In this document: positions 34,151 through 43,840 of the stretch, piece by piece
Numbering within the stretch: the first letter of the stretch is position 1
How the letters are laid out: every line of letters begins with the position of its first letter
From: Paenibacillus elgii NBRC 100335
GTDB taxonomy: Bacteria > Bacillota > Bacilli > Paenibacillales > NBRC-103111
Length of the DNA stretch: 64,000 bases
Assembly: GCF_004000865.1 (NCBI RefSeq)
Contig: NZ_BIMB01000009.1
Coordinates: forward strand, 62,001-126,000
Reading direction: 5' to 3'
Made by a program: the position numbers and the translations under genes
Notes under the pieces: model-generated
The model's database searches: none
Seen by the model: only the letters and a program-made list of their open reading frames with translations
Told to the model about the DNA's origin: nothing

Positions 34151-34180
34151 AAGTATATGCTTGTCACTCCAGGTTATGAA
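34151..34180 (-). promoter_or_regulatory. Candidate sigma-E promoter of dacB-spmA-spmB
   Basis: On the minus strand TTCATAAC (34173-34180) and GCATATACTT (34151-34160) resemble sigma-E -35 and -10 elements at normal spacing. The B. subtilis dacB operon is sigma-E dependent. Confidence 0.5.
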
Positions 34181-34230
34181 CGGCCCATGACAAGCGGCAC
34201 TCTGGAAGCGTATGGGAAAGAAAATTAAAC

Positions 34231-34276
34231 AAAAAAAGCCTTGCGTCTGCGGGCGTCCCCTACAGACTACAAGGCT
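34231..34276 (-). terminator. Terminator of the SRAP gene
   Basis: AGCCTTG...AGTCTG pairs with CAGAC...CAAGGCT (34237-34276) and a T7 run follows on the minus strand. The stem begins inside the last codons of the gene. Confidence 0.8.
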
Positions 34277-34944
34277 AAAGGATCGATACAATCGGGCTCA
34301 TTATATGAAACACGGCCAACCTTCGGGTCGACCTCGTAATACTTCATCCGCTCGGCAAGATACGGCTGCAAAACAGGCAGCAGTTCTCTTTCGTCCTGCA
34401 CAGTCCGGTTCAGCCACAAGCTTTCCTGCTCTCGCGGCAAAATGACAGGCATCCGCTCGTGAACCTCGGCCACCAATTCGTTCGCGGCTGTCGTAAGGAT
34501 TGTACAGGTGTGCAGCTTCGCTCCGTCCTCCGCCAGCCATGTATCATATAATGCAGCCATGCCGAACAATCCTCCGTCCGCCAGCACGAAACGGACCGGC
34601 TGCTTCTGCGAGCCGATCCGTTTCCATTCATAAAAGCCGTCCGCCGGAATAAGGCAGCGCTTCCGCTTCAGCAGGCTGCGGAAGGCCGGCTTCTCGGCGG
34701 CGGTTTCGGCCCGTGCGTTCATCATGCGCGCCCCGGATTTATCATCCTGCGCCCAGGAGGGGACCAGGCCCCAGCGAAGCTCACCAAGCCGGTTCGCCTC
34801 GCCGCCTGTCCCCCCTATGATCGCGGGAATCCATTGGCCCGGCGCCGCATTGTAGCGCGGCTGATACGGCGCCGGACGCCGGTCCAGCATAAAATTCAGT
34901 ACCAGCTCTTCGAAACTAACGGTAACGGTATAGCGTCCGCACAT
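34267..34944 (-). CDS. SOS response-associated peptidase (YedK/HMCES family)
   Basis: The protein has 225 residues. It begins MCGRYT, so Cys2 would be exposed after Met removal and can form a covalent link with abasic sites in single-stranded DNA. YNAAPGQ, RWGLVPSWA, NARAET, ADGFYEWK (Glu) and VHERMPVIL (His) complete the family set. It protects abasic sites at forks. The start at 34944 is required by the Cys2 mechanism; the longer frame would bury the cysteine. Confidence 0.93.
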   Translation of the reverse strand: MCGRYTVTVSFEELVLNFMLDRRPAPYQPRYNAAPGQWIPAIIGGTGGEANRLGELRWGLVPSWAQDDKSGARMMNARAETAAEKPAFRSLLKRKRCLIPADGFYEWKRIGSQKQPVRFVLADGGLFGMAALYDTWLAEDGAKLHTCTILTTAANELVAEVHERMPVILPREQESLWLNRTVQDERELLPVLQPYLAERMKYYEVDPKVGRVSYNEPDCIDPLAL

Positions 34945-34961
34945 GCCGGAGCGTCCCCCTT

Positions 34962-36068
34962 TCAAGCGCGGCTGGCTTGAGTTAGATTATCCGCATGATT
35001 AATAAATACCGTCAGCTTTTCGGCCAAATCGATTTCGTATGGCTGCCCCAGCACTTGGCCATCGGCATCGATCAGCACCCGCACGACGGGACGCTGCGGC
35101 ACCGCAGGGTTAATATTGACGACAACTCCCTGCTCCCCCGAGCTTAGCTTGACGGTCAAGCCGAGCGGATAGATGGCGACGTTATCCCGAAACATCGCTA
35201 CTTTGCGCTGATCGTACAGCGTTCCGACGCCCGCAAACAGCACTTCCATCGCTTGATGCGGAAGCATCGCGAGCCGATGCGGACGGTGCGTCGTCATCGC
35301 GTCGTAGCTGTCGGCGACGGCAATCCACTTGGCATATTCGTGAATGTCTTTTCCCGTAATCCCTCTCGGGTATCCGCTGCCATTTTCCCGTTCGTGATGC
35401 TGAAAGGCGCAGTGGGCGGAAAGCAGGGGCATATTCGGCTCGTCCTTAAGCAGACGGAAGCCGATCTCCGTATGCTTCTTCACCTCTTCGAATTCCTCCG
35501 CCGTGAGCGGTCCCGGTTTCTTAATAATGTCCAGATTGATCTTGGTCTTGCCGATGTCGTGCAGCAGCGCGCCCATTCCTAGCGCCATCAGCTCGTCCTG
35601 GTTATAGCCGCTTACCATGCCGAGCATGGTCGTATAAATACAAACATTCAGAGAGTGCTGATACAAATAGTTGTTCAAAACGTTCATATTCAGCAGCATA
35701 ATGGCAGTACCCTGCTTTTCGTTCAGGTCGTCGATAATCATCTTCATGACATTGCCGAACGAACGTCCGAGTACGTGGTTTTTAGAAAATTTGGATCGGC
35801 TTTCATTTTCCATGAAGCTGCGGAAATGAGTGCGGATTTCGGTTAGCGCTCTGATTCTCGTTTCATCTGCAAGCGGTTCCTCAATCTTAAGGTCTTCCGT
35901 CGCCTTATCGGCGATATATAAATAATCGATGCCGAGCCTCTCCAAACGCCCGAGTAATCCTCCCGTCAGTTCCACCCCTTCATTCAGTAAAATGACGCCT
36001 TCTTCGTTATAAATGCACTTCCCGAGGCGCATACCCGGTTCGCACGATCTGGTGGGCAACAGCCGCAT
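34962..36068 (-). CDS. HD-GYP domain phosphodiesterase
   Basis: The protein has 368 residues. The N-terminal part (about 1-95) is a DUF3391-like regulatory region. The HD-GYP domain follows: HSLNVCIYT, LLHDIGKTKI, HTEIGFRLL, HHERENGSGYPRG and ADSYDAMTT. The full HHExxxGxGYP motif predicts cyclic-di-GMP hydrolysis. ATG 36068 follows AAAGAGG; the longer frame adds 29 unlikely residues. The PilZ receptor MotI in the same window makes c-di-GMP control of motility likely in this organism. Confidence 0.88.
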   Translation of the reverse strand: MRLLPTRSCEPGMRLGKCIYNEEGVILLNEGVELTGGLLGRLERLGIDYLYIADKATEDLKIEEPLADETRIRALTEIRTHFRSFMENESRSKFSKNHVLGRSFGNVMKMIIDDLNEKQGTAIMLLNMNVLNNYLYQHSLNVCIYTTMLGMVSGYNQDELMALGMGALLHDIGKTKINLDIIKKPGPLTAEEFEEVKKHTEIGFRLLKDEPNMPLLSAHCAFQHHERENGSGYPRGITGKDIHEYAKWIAVADSYDAMTTHRPHRLAMLPHQAMEVLFAGVGTLYDQRKVAMFRDNVAIYPLGLTVKLSSGEQGVVVNINPAVPQRPVVRVLIDADGQVLGQPYEIDLAEKLTVFINHADNLTQASRA

Positions 36069-36171
36069 GAACGTATACCTCTTTCCCCATGTCTTCGGTC
36101 CTACGGTTACAAAATAACTATAGTGCAACTGCCGGGAAAGAGCAATATGTGCCATGTTAATTAATCAAAAA

Positions 36172-36209
36172 ACAGTAAAAAATATGTAAAGCTGCTCCTG
36201 GGAGCAGCT
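36172..36209 (-). terminator. Terminator-like palindrome after gerW
   Basis: AGCTGCTCC-TG-GGAGCAGCT (36190-36209) is a perfect 9-bp stem. On the minus strand a T-rich stretch begins about six bases after it. Confidence 0.5.
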
Positions 36210-36342
36210 CGCGGAATGATACGATCTAACCTTTTTCATATCAATTATGTCTTTGTCTACAGGTTTATTATGACCAAAAAAGGGTCGGGTGAAAAGGAAG
36301 TGTTGCTGGAAGGTTAAGCAACTCTTTCCAACCACCGACAAA

Positions 36343-36843
36343 TCAGACAATAAAGTTCTGATTCTCGATGTTGTTCGTGACGGTAGTGGCCCCGGCCCCG
36401 GTTCCTTCCGTCATCGCACCCGCGCCGGGTTTAATCCCGTTTTTGATCATCGTTTGAATCCGGTCGACAACATGCGGCGCCGAATCGATCAGGCGCTCCA
36501 GCAGGTGGGTCTGGTTATCTAGCGGCACAACCTTGACGCCATGCTTGCCTACGACCAGAAAAGCGATCGGTGTGATGGATACGCCGCCGCCGCTGCCGCC
36601 GCCGAACGGCAAGGCCACATTGGCGTTATGCGCATCGGTACGGCTGATGCCGGCAGCCGAGGATTCGTCGGTCACAAACTCGCTACCCCCGGCCGCAAAC
36701 CCGAAGCCCACTTTACTGATCGGCATAATGACGCTGCCATCCGGGGTCTCTACCGGATCGCCCACGATCGTATTGACGTCGACCATTTCTTTGATATTTT
36801 CCATGGCCGTTTTCATGAGTCCTTGAATCGGATGCTCAGACAT
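36343..36843 (-). CDS. ytfJ: GerW-family sporulation protein (YtfJ)
   Basis: The protein has 166 residues. IQGLMKTAMENIKEMVDVNT, VIMPISKVGFGFAAGG and GGGSGGGVSITPIAFLVV are typical of the YtfJ/GerW family, a forespore protein linked to germination in B. subtilis. A glycine-rich centre and a TGAGATTVTN tail are visible. The start at MSEHPIQ has AAAGGAGG upstream. It lies downstream of ytfI, the same pairing as in B. subtilis. Confidence 0.88.
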   Translation of the reverse strand: MSEHPIQGLMKTAMENIKEMVDVNTIVGDPVETPDGSVIMPISKVGFGFAAGGSEFVTDESSAAGISRTDAHNANVALPFGGGSGGGVSITPIAFLVVGKHGVKVVPLDNQTHLLERLIDSAPHVVDRIQTMIKNGIKPGAGAMTEGTGAGATTVTNNIENQNFIV

Positions 36844-36900
36844 GAATGAAGATCCTCCTTTTCGAAAAGGCTTGAACGCTACAATTTTCGATTGCGTTTT

Positions 36901-36930
36901 TAGCATTGCCCAAAGCCGAAAACGGTATGC
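36901..36930 (-). promoter_or_regulatory. Candidate sigma-F promoter of ytfJ
   Basis: On the minus strand GCATA (36926-36930), 15 bases, GGCAATGCTA (36901-36910) matches the sigma-F form GYWTA-N15-GGNRANANTR with one mismatch. Confidence 0.5.
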
Positions 36931-36994
36931 GGGATGCGGTCCGTAAATGCCGAAAAGCCGCCGCTTCTGCACAACGCAGTTGACGACAGCTTCA

Positions 36995-37669
36995 TCAGGT
37001 TCGCAGCAGCACTTTCTTCCAGGCACGCAGCCCGCCTTTTATTTTTAATATCCGGAAAAGCAGTTGAAGTCCCGCCACGACAAGATGCCACAAGCGGATA
37101 TGCAGGCGGCATATGCCTTCGGTCATAAACACGTTCTGATTAAACACCGGCATGACTTGAAGCTCCGGCCTCGTCTCGAGCCGAATTGTCCGGAAAATAT
37201 ACCCCAAAAGTGAAGTTTTGAGTCCCCATAGGGTGCCTACGACAACAGCCGTCTCCGCCGCGTCTCCGATGCCGGCCGATGTTTTCCAGTTCAGCTCGGT
37301 ACAATGAAAATGGCTGAGCAGCCGGCGAAACCATTGGTTAAACTTAAAACAGTTGTTAAGCAATATACGAAAGTTATCGATCGCCTCTTTAATTTTATCG
37401 AAGTCGATTTTGCGTTTAGACTCGCCCTGAAAACCACCATTGTTCGGATTCGTTTTCTCCGATTTCAGTTCCAACCCTTCCAGCCATCCATGGAAGCGGA
37501 GCATCGGCACGATGTACCTGTATCGGATCAGTCCGAATAAGGAGCGGACATCGATTCGAATTTCGTCATTTTGTTCCATATGTACGAAAGACAGGCAAAT
37601 TTTGATCTTGCTTTGCGCCACGGCCAAAATCAAGACCGCGACCGCTCCGGCGATCCAAGCCCATATCAT
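36995..37669 (-). CDS. ytfI: YtfI-like protein with DUF2953
   Basis: The protein has 224 residues. An N-terminal membrane anchor MIWAWIAGAVAVLILAVA is followed by a domain with FGLIRYRYIVP and CTELNWKTSAGIGDAAETAVVVG, as in DUF2953 proteins. ATG 37669 is preceded by GAGGAGG. It is paired with ytfJ as in B. subtilis and is presumably a sporulation protein. No enzymatic motif is seen. Confidence 0.8.
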   Translation of the reverse strand: MIWAWIAGAVAVLILAVAQSKIKICLSFVHMEQNDEIRIDVRSLFGLIRYRYIVPMLRFHGWLEGLELKSEKTNPNNGGFQGESKRKIDFDKIKEAIDNFRILLNNCFKFNQWFRRLLSHFHCTELNWKTSAGIGDAAETAVVVGTLWGLKTSLLGYIFRTIRLETRPELQVMPVFNQNVFMTEGICRLHIRLWHLVVAGLQLLFRILKIKGGLRAWKKVLLRT

Positions 37670-37710
37670 GCGATGCTCCTCCTCTTCGGCCCGGGTGCTT
37701 GCGGACAGCA

Positions 37711-37757
37711 CAAAAACTCCTGAGCCGGAAGCTTCCGCTTCGTTTCCTCAGGAGTTA
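37711..37757 (-). terminator. Terminator of the rib/scp transcript
   Basis: AACTCCTGAG (37715-37724) pairs with CTCAGGAGTT (37747-37756), and T residues follow on the minus strand. Confidence 0.8.
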
Positions 37758-37789
37758 GTATAGCCCAGCATTGGAAAAACATGCGTACG

Positions 37790-38404
37790 TTACATGCCGC
37801 CCGGCTCCGCCACGTCCTCGAACGTGATTTGTTTGCCGTCCAGCTTCTCGAAAAGCAGCCTGGCCTCTTCTTCCAAATTATCGTCATTTTCAAACATCGA
37901 CGTCTCCGGAAGATCTTCAATCGTGCTAAGCGCAAAATAATCGAGAAACGATTTGGTCGTCCCGTACAGAATCGGCCTTCCCGGCGCGTCCGCGCGGTCT
38001 ACCTCTTGAATCAGATCTTTGGCCACCAGCGTCTGCAGCGCGCGATCCGACTTCACCCCGCGAATCTCTTCGATCTCCACCCGCGTAATCGGCTGCTTGT
38101 ACGCTACGATTGCGAGTGTCTCCAACGCCGCTTGAGAGAGCGACGTCCGCGAGGGAGAATAGGCCAGCCGCTCAAGATACGGCGCGTGTTCCGGCACGGT
38201 CGTAAGCTGATAGGTACCCGCCAGCTCGACAATTTGAATCCCGCGGCCCTGACGTTTCATGTCCTCCTGCAAATCCAGGACAAGGTCGGTGACGAACTCG
38301 ACGCTGAGCTCCAGCACGTCGGCGAGCTGTTTGGCGTCCAATCCCTCGTCTCCCGCCACAAACAACAAGCCTTCAATAACTGACTTCATCTGCCCAAAAT
38401 CCAT
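37790..38404 (-). CDS. scpB: Segregation and condensation protein B
   Basis: The protein has 204 residues with two winged-helix domains: VIEGLLFVAGDEGL at the start and LAIVAYKQPITRVEIEEIRGV, the ScpB signature, in the middle. It is part of the SMC-ScpAB complex. The start at 38404 lies inside the end of scpA (32-base overlap), with AAGGA upstream. The alternative is the ATG five codons downstream. Confidence 0.95.
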   Translation of the reverse strand: MDFGQMKSVIEGLLFVAGDEGLDAKQLADVLELSVEFVTDLVLDLQEDMKRQGRGIQIVELAGTYQLTTVPEHAPYLERLAYSPSRTSLSQAALETLAIVAYKQPITRVEIEEIRGVKSDRALQTLVAKDLIQEVDRADAPGRPILYGTTKSFLDYFALSTIEDLPETSMFENDDNLEEEARLLFEKLDGKQITFEDVAEPGGM

Positions 38405-39158
38405 CTGCCGTTCCTTCCTCTCTTGCCTGAATCACAATATCGTCAAAAAGCTTATGCTGAAAGCAGACGATTCGCTTCACTTTCATCAGCTCCAGCAGCG
38501 CCAAAAACGTAACGACAATCGCGTCTTTCGTCGCGTCATCGTCCAGCAATTTCGAAAACATCACTTTGCCCCCGCACTTCTCGAGCGTATCGACTACCTC
38601 GTACATGCGATCCTTCACCGAGATTTCGTCCTTACGGATTTTGGCAATCGCCTGACGGCTCTGCATCCTCCGCATCGCCTTGCGAAACGCGTTAACGAGA
38701 TCGGCCACATGCAGCCCTTTGACCGGGTTTTCCTGCACCGCCGGCACATAGGGGGTCAAATCCTCCGGCTCTCTCGTATAAATGAGGCTGCGCTCCATCT
38801 CTTTGTCCCGCAGATGATCCGCAATCGCCTTATACTTGCGGTATTCGATCAGCTTCGCTACGAGCTCGGCGCGGGGGTCGTACTCCTCATCCATCATGTA
38901 ATCGTCGAATTCAAAATCCACGACAGGCGGCTTCGGCAGAAGCATCTTGCTCTTAATGGAAAGCAGCGTCGCGGCCATGACGAGGAACTCGCTCGTCACT
39001 TCGAGCTCCAGTTCCTGCATGGCGTCCAAGTATTCCATATATTGATCCGTAATTTCTTTGATCGGAATGTCGTAAATATCGACTTCCGCTTTATCGATCA
39101 AGTGCAGCAGCAAATCAAGGGGGCCTTCAAAGGTTTCCAGCTTTACTGTGACTTTCAC
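38373..39158 (-). CDS. scpA: Segregation and condensation protein A (kleisin)
   Basis: The protein has 261 residues. The N-terminus VKLETFEGPLDLLLHLIDKAEVD is the kleisin helix that binds the SMC neck, and the C-terminal winged helix (FLALLELMKVKRI) binds the SMC head. It bridges SMC and ScpB during chromosome compaction. It lies 38 bases after ribH and is probably read from the rib transcript too. Confidence 0.96.
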   Translation of the reverse strand: MKVTVKLETFEGPLDLLLHLIDKAEVDIYDIPIKEITDQYMEYLDAMQELELEVTSEFLVMAATLLSIKSKMLLPKPPVVDFEFDDYMMDEEYDPRAELVAKLIEYRKYKAIADHLRDKEMERSLIYTREPEDLTPYVPAVQENPVKGLHVADLVNAFRKAMRRMQSRQAIAKIRKDEISVKDRMYEVVDTLEKCGGKVMFSKLLDDDATKDAIVVTFLALLELMKVKRIVCFQHKLFDDIVIQAREEGTADGFWADEVSY

Positions 39159-39196
39159 TTTCCTCTCGTTCCCCCTTAATCCTCAAGCAGCTTTCG

Positions 39197-39667
39197 TCAG
39201 GTTGTCAGCTGTTTCGTCAAATTGGCCATCTCGATGGCGCTCGCAGCCGCTTCCCAGCCTTTGTTTCCAGCCTTGGTTCCCGCGCGCTCCACCGCCTGCT
39301 CGATCGAGTCGGTCGTCAGCACGCCGAAAATAACGGGAATGCCGGTCTTGAGCGAAATGGCGGCAACGCCTTTAGCCGTTTCATTGCAAACGTAGTCGAA
39401 ATGCGGAGTGGACCCGCGGATGACCGCACCAAGCGTGATGACGGCGTCGTACTTGCCGCTCTCGGCCATTTTCTGCGCGATCAACGGAATTTCGAAAGCG
39501 CCCGGAACCCAGGCAATCTCGACTTCGTCTTCGTGTACGCCGTGCCGCTTCAGCGCATCCAGTGCGCCGCCCAGCAGCTTGTTCGTAATAAATTCGTTGA
39601 ACCGTCCGACCACGATCCCGTATTTTAATCCTTGCGAGACCAGATGTCCTTCGTATACTTTCGCCAT
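39197..39667 (-). CDS. ribH: 6,7-dimethyl-8-ribityllumazine synthase
   Basis: The protein has 156 residues. [38 protein letters not shown] (His proton donor) and [12 protein letters not shown] define the family. It condenses 5-amino-6-ribitylaminouracil with dihydroxybutanone phosphate. Last gene of the rib operon here. Confidence 0.97.
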   Translation of the reverse strand: MAKVYEGHLVSQGLKYGIVVGRFNEFITNKLLGGALDALKRHGVHEDEVEIAWVPGAFEIPLIAQKMAESGKYDAVITLGAVIRGSTPHFDYVCNETAKGVAAISLKTGIPVIFGVLTTDSIEQAVERAGTKAGNKGWEAAASAIEMANLTKQLTT

Positions 39668-39704
39668 GTCCCTTCAACTTCCCTTCATTTAATGAAATAT
39701 TTTT

Positions 39705-40919
39705 TTAGATGGTAAAATCAAGCAGATGCCCCAGCTTCGCCTGCTTCGTATGCAGGTAGTTCGTATTGTCCTCGTTTTCTTCCATTTGCAGCGGCACGCG
39801 CTCGACCACTTCCAGTCCGTAGCCTTCCAGACCGCGAATTTTGCGCGGATTGTTCGTCATGAGCCGGATGCGGCCGATGCCGAGGTCCTTCAAGATTTGC
39901 GCGCCGATCCCATAGTCCCGCAGGTCTGGGGGGAAGCCCAGCTTCAGGTTCGCATCGACGGTATCGAGCCCCTGCTCCTGCAGCTTGTACGCCTTCAGCT
40001 TGTTGATCAAGCCGATGCCGCGTCCCTCCTGCCGCATGTATAGCAGCACACCGGAGCCCGCCTCTTCGATCTGTTTCAGCGCCGCCGCGAGCTGCGGTCC
40101 GCAATCGCAGCGGTGCGAGTGGAAAACGTCGCCGGTCAAGCATTCGGAGTGAACGCGGACGAGCGTCGGACGGTCGCTGTCGATCTTGCCTTTGACCAGC
40201 GCGACATGCTCCTTGCGGTCAACGTCATTCGAGTAAGCGATGGCGGTAAAAACGCCGAAGTCCGTCGGCATCCGCACCTCGACCTCGCGCTGTACCAGCT
40301 TTTCCTTCTGATTGCGGTAGCGGATCAGGTCCTGGATCGTGACGATCTTCAGATCATGCTTGCGGCTGATCTCCATCAGATCCGGGACGCGGGCCATTTC
40401 GCCGTCTTCCTTGATCACTTCGCAGATGACGGCAGCGGGATATGCGCCGCACATGCGCGCCAGATCGACTGCCGCTTCCGTATGTCCGGCGCGGCGCAGG
40501 ACGCCGCCTTTCTTGGCTGTGAGCGGAAAAATATGTCCCGGACGGCGGAAGCTCTGCGGCTTCGTCTGCGGGTCGATCAGCGCCTGCACGGTCCGTGAAC
40601 GCTCCGATGCGGAAATGCCGGTCGACGTTTCGACGTGATCGATCGAAACCGTGAAGGCGGTGCCGTGGTAATCCGTATTGCGCGATACCATCTGCGGCAA
40701 GTCCAGCTCCTGGGCCCGCTCTTCAGTAATCGGGGCGCAGACGAGACCGCGTCCCTCCTTGATCATGAAGTTGATGACCTCCGGCGTCGCTTTCTCGGCC
40801 AAGGCGATGAAGTCGCCTTCGTTCTCGCGGTCTTCGTCGTCCACGACGATAATGACTTTGCCCAGCATCAGATCGTATATCGCTTCTTCAATCGGATGAA
40901 ACCGGATCGGTTCGTCCAT
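39705..40919 (-). CDS. ribBA: Bifunctional DHBP synthase / GTP cyclohydrolase II
   Basis: The protein has 404 residues. The RibB half (1-200) has [17 protein letters not shown] and [11 protein letters not shown]. The RibA half (from about 205) has [18 protein letters not shown] (zinc cysteines) and RQEGRGIGL. It supplies both precursors of riboflavin. GGAGAGAGG precedes the ATG. Confidence 0.97.
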   Translation of the reverse strand: MDEPIRFHPIEEAIYDLMLGKVIIVVDDEDRENEGDFIALAEKATPEVINFMIKEGRGLVCAPITEERAQELDLPQMVSRNTDYHGTAFTVSIDHVETSTGISASERSRTVQALIDPQTKPQSFRRPGHIFPLTAKKGGVLRRAGHTEAAVDLARMCGAYPAAVICEVIKEDGEMARVPDLMEISRKHDLKIVTIQDLIRYRNQKEKLVQREVEVRMPTDFGVFTAIAYSNDVDRKEHVALVKGKIDSDRPTLVRVHSECLTGDVFHSHRCDCGPQLAAALKQIEEAGSGVLLYMRQEGRGIGLINKLKAYKLQEQGLDTVDANLKLGFPPDLRDYGIGAQILKDLGIGRIRLMTNNPRKIRGLEGYGLEVVERVPLQMEENEDNTNYLHTKQAKLGHLLDFTI

Positions 40920-40959
40920 TCCTCTCTCCTCCTTAGGTCTATGTGAGTCTGGAACCGGA

Positions 40960-41634
40960 TTACAGGAACCCGTGCTCCGTTAAAAATGCGGCGCTTAGAC
41001 CGCCGGGGGTTGTCCTTTGGGTTACGGCAGCCCCTTCTCCGGTTCGGAAGGTCAGCAGCCGCTCGATGTATTTGCCGAGAACGTCGGCTTCAAGATTGAC
41101 TTCATCCCCTTGCTTTTTGTGCTGCAGCACCGTTTCCGCGAGCGTATGCGGGATGATGGATACGGTAAACGATGTTTCTCCCAGCTCGACGACCGTCAGG
41201 CTGATTCCGTCAATCGTGATCGAGCCATGCGGGATGATATATTTTAAGATGCCCGGGTCATGCGGCTCTACGCGGAAGACGACGGCGTTTTCTTCCAGAG
41301 TCCGCCCCCGGATGACGCCGGTCGAATCGACGTGTCCCTGTACAATATGACCACCGAACCGGCCGCCTGCCGTCATCGCGCGCTCCAGGTTGACCGGAGA
41401 TGCGCTAGACAGGCGGGACAAGTTCGTCCGCCGGAACGTTTCCGGCATCACGTCGACAGTGAAAGATGCTTCGTCATAAGCGATAACGGTCAAGCAGACG
41501 CCATTCACCGCAATGCTGTCGCCAAGCTTCACATCGTCCAGAATACGCTTCGCCCCGATCGTCAGTACCATCGCCTGACCTTGCTTCGCTATGCGGCGCA
41601 ACGTGCCGATTTCCTCGATAATTCCGGTGAACAT
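40960..41634 (-). CDS. ribE: Riboflavin synthase, alpha chain
   Basis: The protein has 224 residues. Two homologous barrels start [12 protein letters not shown] and [14 protein letters not shown], with the paired [13 protein letters not shown] and [12 protein letters not shown] substrate sites. It dismutates two lumazines to riboflavin. It stands between ribD and ribBA as in B. subtilis. Confidence 0.97.
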   Translation of the reverse strand: MFTGIIEEIGTLRRIAKQGQAMVLTIGAKRILDDVKLGDSIAVNGVCLTVIAYDEASFTVDVMPETFRRTNLSRLSSASPVNLERAMTAGGRFGGHIVQGHVDSTGVIRGRTLEENAVVFRVEPHDPGILKYIIPHGSITIDGISLTVVELGETSFTVSIIPHTLAETVLQHKKQGDEVNLEADVLGKYIERLLTFRTGEGAAVTQRTTPGGLSAAFLTEHGFL

Positions 41635-41674
41635 GGAATATCCCTCCTTTTCCGTCTATTCAGGAGCAACCCGT

Positions 41675-42796
41675 CTATTCGCTGGGCTCCGCATAGTTCG
41701 GGTACCCGATCAAGCATAGATCGTCGCCGAATGTCTCGACCTGCATGCGTTCCAGCCGAATCGCCTCGCGCATTTGCCCGAAGCCGGCGAAGTCGAAGTT
41801 CGCCGGCGCCAGCGCGCCTCCGCCGATGATCTTCGGCGCGAGGAAGAGCACGAGCTTGTGGGCGAGCCGGTGCTCCAGCAGCGCGCCGCTCAGCTTGCCG
41901 CCGCCTTCCACGAGCAGCGAGCCGATCTCGCGCTCGCCGAGCCGCGCCATGGCGGCGTCCAAATCGACAGCGGGGCCCGGCCCGCAGTCGACGACCTCTA
42001 CGCCGCGCGCTTCGAGCTCGCGGCGGCGAGCCGCCGGCGCCTGTTCGGTCGTGAGCACGACCGTCGGCGCAGCCCCGTCCCGCACGAGCTTCGCCTCGTG
42101 CGGCAGCCGCAGCGTCGAGTCGACGACGACGCGGATGGGGTGCAGACCCGGCACGGGCAGCCGGGTCGTCAGGGACGGGTCGTCGGCCAGCACGGTGCCG
42201 ATGCCGACCATAATCGCCTGGTGGCGATGCCGCAGCGTATGAACGTAGGCGCGCGAGGCCTCGCCTGTGATCCACTTGCTGTCGCCCGTTCTGGCGGCGA
42301 TTTTGCCGTCCAGCGTACTGGCCGATTTGACGGTGACGAACGGCCGCCGGGTGGCGATGAACGTATTGAACGCTTCGTTCAATGCGTTGGCCTCCCGCTC
42401 CAGCACCCCTTCCGTCACTTCGATGCCGCTCGCCCGAAGCCGGGCGATCCCGCTGCCGGCCACAAGCGGATTCGGGTCGATCGCCGCAACGACGACCCGC
42501 TTGACGCCTTCGCGGATCAGTCGGTCGCTGCATGGCGGCGTCCTGCCGAAGTGGCTGCACGGCTCCAGCGTCACATAGGCGGTGGCGCCCGCCGCTTCGC
42601 TCCCCGCCATGTTCAGCGCATGAATTTCGGCATGCGCTTCGCCCCGTTTCAGGTGAGCACCCATGCCGACAATGCGTCCTTCCTTGACGATGACGCAGCC
42701 GACGACCGGATTAATGCCCGTCTGTCCGGCCGCCGAAGCGGCCAGCTGCAAAGCCAGATTCATGTAATACTCGTCGTTCAGCAACCTCACAGTCAA
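41675..42796 (-). CDS. ribD: Bifunctional riboflavin deaminase/reductase
   Basis: The protein has 373 residues. The deaminase domain has HAEIHALNMAG and EPCSHFGRTPPC (zinc site). The reductase domain (from about 150) has TVKSASTLDGKIA and LVEGGGKLSGALL. The start is taken as TTG at 42796, nine bases after GGAGG; an upstream TTG (42805) overlaps the RBS and a GTG (42790) is the other option. First gene behind the FMN riboswitch. Confidence 0.94.
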   Translation of the reverse strand: MTVRLLNDEYYMNLALQLAASAAGQTGINPVVGCVIVKEGRIVGMGAHLKRGEAHAEIHALNMAGSEAAGATAYVTLEPCSHFGRTPPCSDRLIREGVKRVVVAAIDPNPLVAGSGIARLRASGIEVTEGVLEREANALNEAFNTFIATRRPFVTVKSASTLDGKIAARTGDSKWITGEASRAYVHTLRHRHQAIMVGIGTVLADDPSLTTRLPVPGLHPIRVVVDSTLRLPHEAKLVRDGAAPTVVLTTEQAPAARRRELEARGVEVVDCGPGPAVDLDAAMARLGEREIGSLLVEGGGKLSGALLEHRLAHKLVLFLAPKIIGGGALAPANFDFAGFGQMREAIRLERMQVETFGDDLCLIGYPNYAEPSE

Positions 42797-42839
42797 TTGA
42801 CGCAACCTCCTTTTCCAGATTATGTTGCCGGAAAATGCG

Positions 42840-42874
42840 AAAAAGCCCTCTTTTTGCTTAGCAAAAAGGGGCTT
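42840..42874 (-). terminator. Terminator of the FMN riboswitch leader
   Basis: AAGCCCCTTTTTGC pairs with GCAAAAAGAGGGCTT around a TTAG loop and a T run follows, 44 bases before ribD on the minus strand. It lies about 235 bases after the aptamer. Confidence 0.75.
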
Positions 42875-43108
42875 GTGAGAAGTGCGCGTTTAGACAAACA
42901 AACGCAGGCGGAATCCTTGCAGCGACAGTTCGCAATGCAATGCAAATACATGCTACTCAAGCCACGTCGATGCATGTCTAAATAAACCTTGCTCTGTGTC
43001 CGATGACACACGGCAAGAAGACATGCTCAAACAGACATACCTGTGGCATGTTGAGTATGTGAAATAACGCACATACGCACGCAGACAGTCTATCGCCGGT
43101 CCCGCTTT

Positions 43109-43262
43109 CCCTTCTCCCATCCAGACTATACTGTCGGTCTCGGAGTTACACCGAGTCCACCGGCAACCAGAAGCTGGCTGCACGGGTCACGGACTGAGCT
43201 CGGCCTATAACAATCTAGCCGAAACATCACCGCCGGTAGGGAATTTCACCCTGCCCCGAAGG
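43109..43262 (-). promoter_or_regulatory. FMN riboswitch (RFN element)
   Basis: Read on the minus strand it has the conserved blocks GGGGCAGGGTGAAATTCCC, ACCGGCGGTGATG, CAGTCCGTGACCCG, GGTGGACTCGGTGTAACTCC and CGACAGTATAGTCTGGATGG. FMN binding should promote termination ahead of ribD. The rest of the 731-base gap 42797-43527 holds the leader terminator, a leader segment of weak hairpins (42880-43100) and, past 43262, AT-richer sequence in which I see nothing definite. Confidence 0.95.
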
Positions 43263-43527
43263 AAACGAATTATTAAGTTTGTTACCAATGATATTTCTAA
43301 GGTTCTTTGTAGCACCGATCATACCAGTATCCACAAGGCTTGTCCCGATTTTGCGGTTAACCGAAAAATCTCCTAAGAAAATCATGTAACTTGAATGAAA
43401 TACTACCACTACAAAATGAAAAAAGCAACTGCTTTTGCTGCTACCCTTGCATCCTCGCCTGTGTACCATCCAAATACCCATACATCCTTCGCCATTCTGA
43501 ATACCTTAAAGTTGGAGGTGAAAATGG

Positions 43528-43797
43528 ATGGCTAAATATGCCAATACCGGATCGTTTAATTTTACGAGCGCAGGCGTAAAAACATTGTTTACTGTACCTA
43601 AGGGAATTAATGGGACTCTGGCGATTTCCAACAACAGCAATAAACCCTTTGTTTTGCTATTGAATAATACGGTGACCATTGCTGTAAAGCCTTATGGTAT
43701 TGCTAGAATTGGTTCTTTAAGCGGCGGTTTTCCTACAAAAGTCGCAATTAGAACTAAGGGGCCGACAAACGGAGCTTACATCTTTCAGCAGAATTAA
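43528..43797 (+). CDS. Hypothetical beta-rich small protein
   Basis: The protein has 89 residues, MAKYANTGSFNFTSAGVKTL and so on, with alternating hydrophobic residues, many Asn, Gly and Thr, and no cysteine. It looks like a small beta-sandwich. GGAGG lies nine bases before the ATG. It is visibly AT-richer than its neighbours and on the opposite strand to the rib operon. Not recognised; its place next to a sigma-K-like promoter raises a spore surface role as inference only. Confidence 0.55.
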   Translation: MAKYANTGSFNFTSAGVKTLFTVPKGINGTLAISNNSNKPFVLLLNNTVTIAVKPYGIARIGSLSGGFPTKVAIRTKGPTNGAYIFQQN

Positions 43798-43840
43798 GAA
43801 ACCAGGCCCGTTTTTCGCTCGCTTTATAGCATTCGCCGGG

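Noticed and set aside
41589-42560. 323-codon frame on the same strand overlapping ribD
   Set aside because: Arg/Gly-rich shadow in the wrong frame; ribD motifs are intact in the annotated frame.
43391-43579. Open frame overlapping the start of the 89-residue gene
   Set aside because: No RBS, and it conflicts with the well-placed GGAGG and ATG at 43528.
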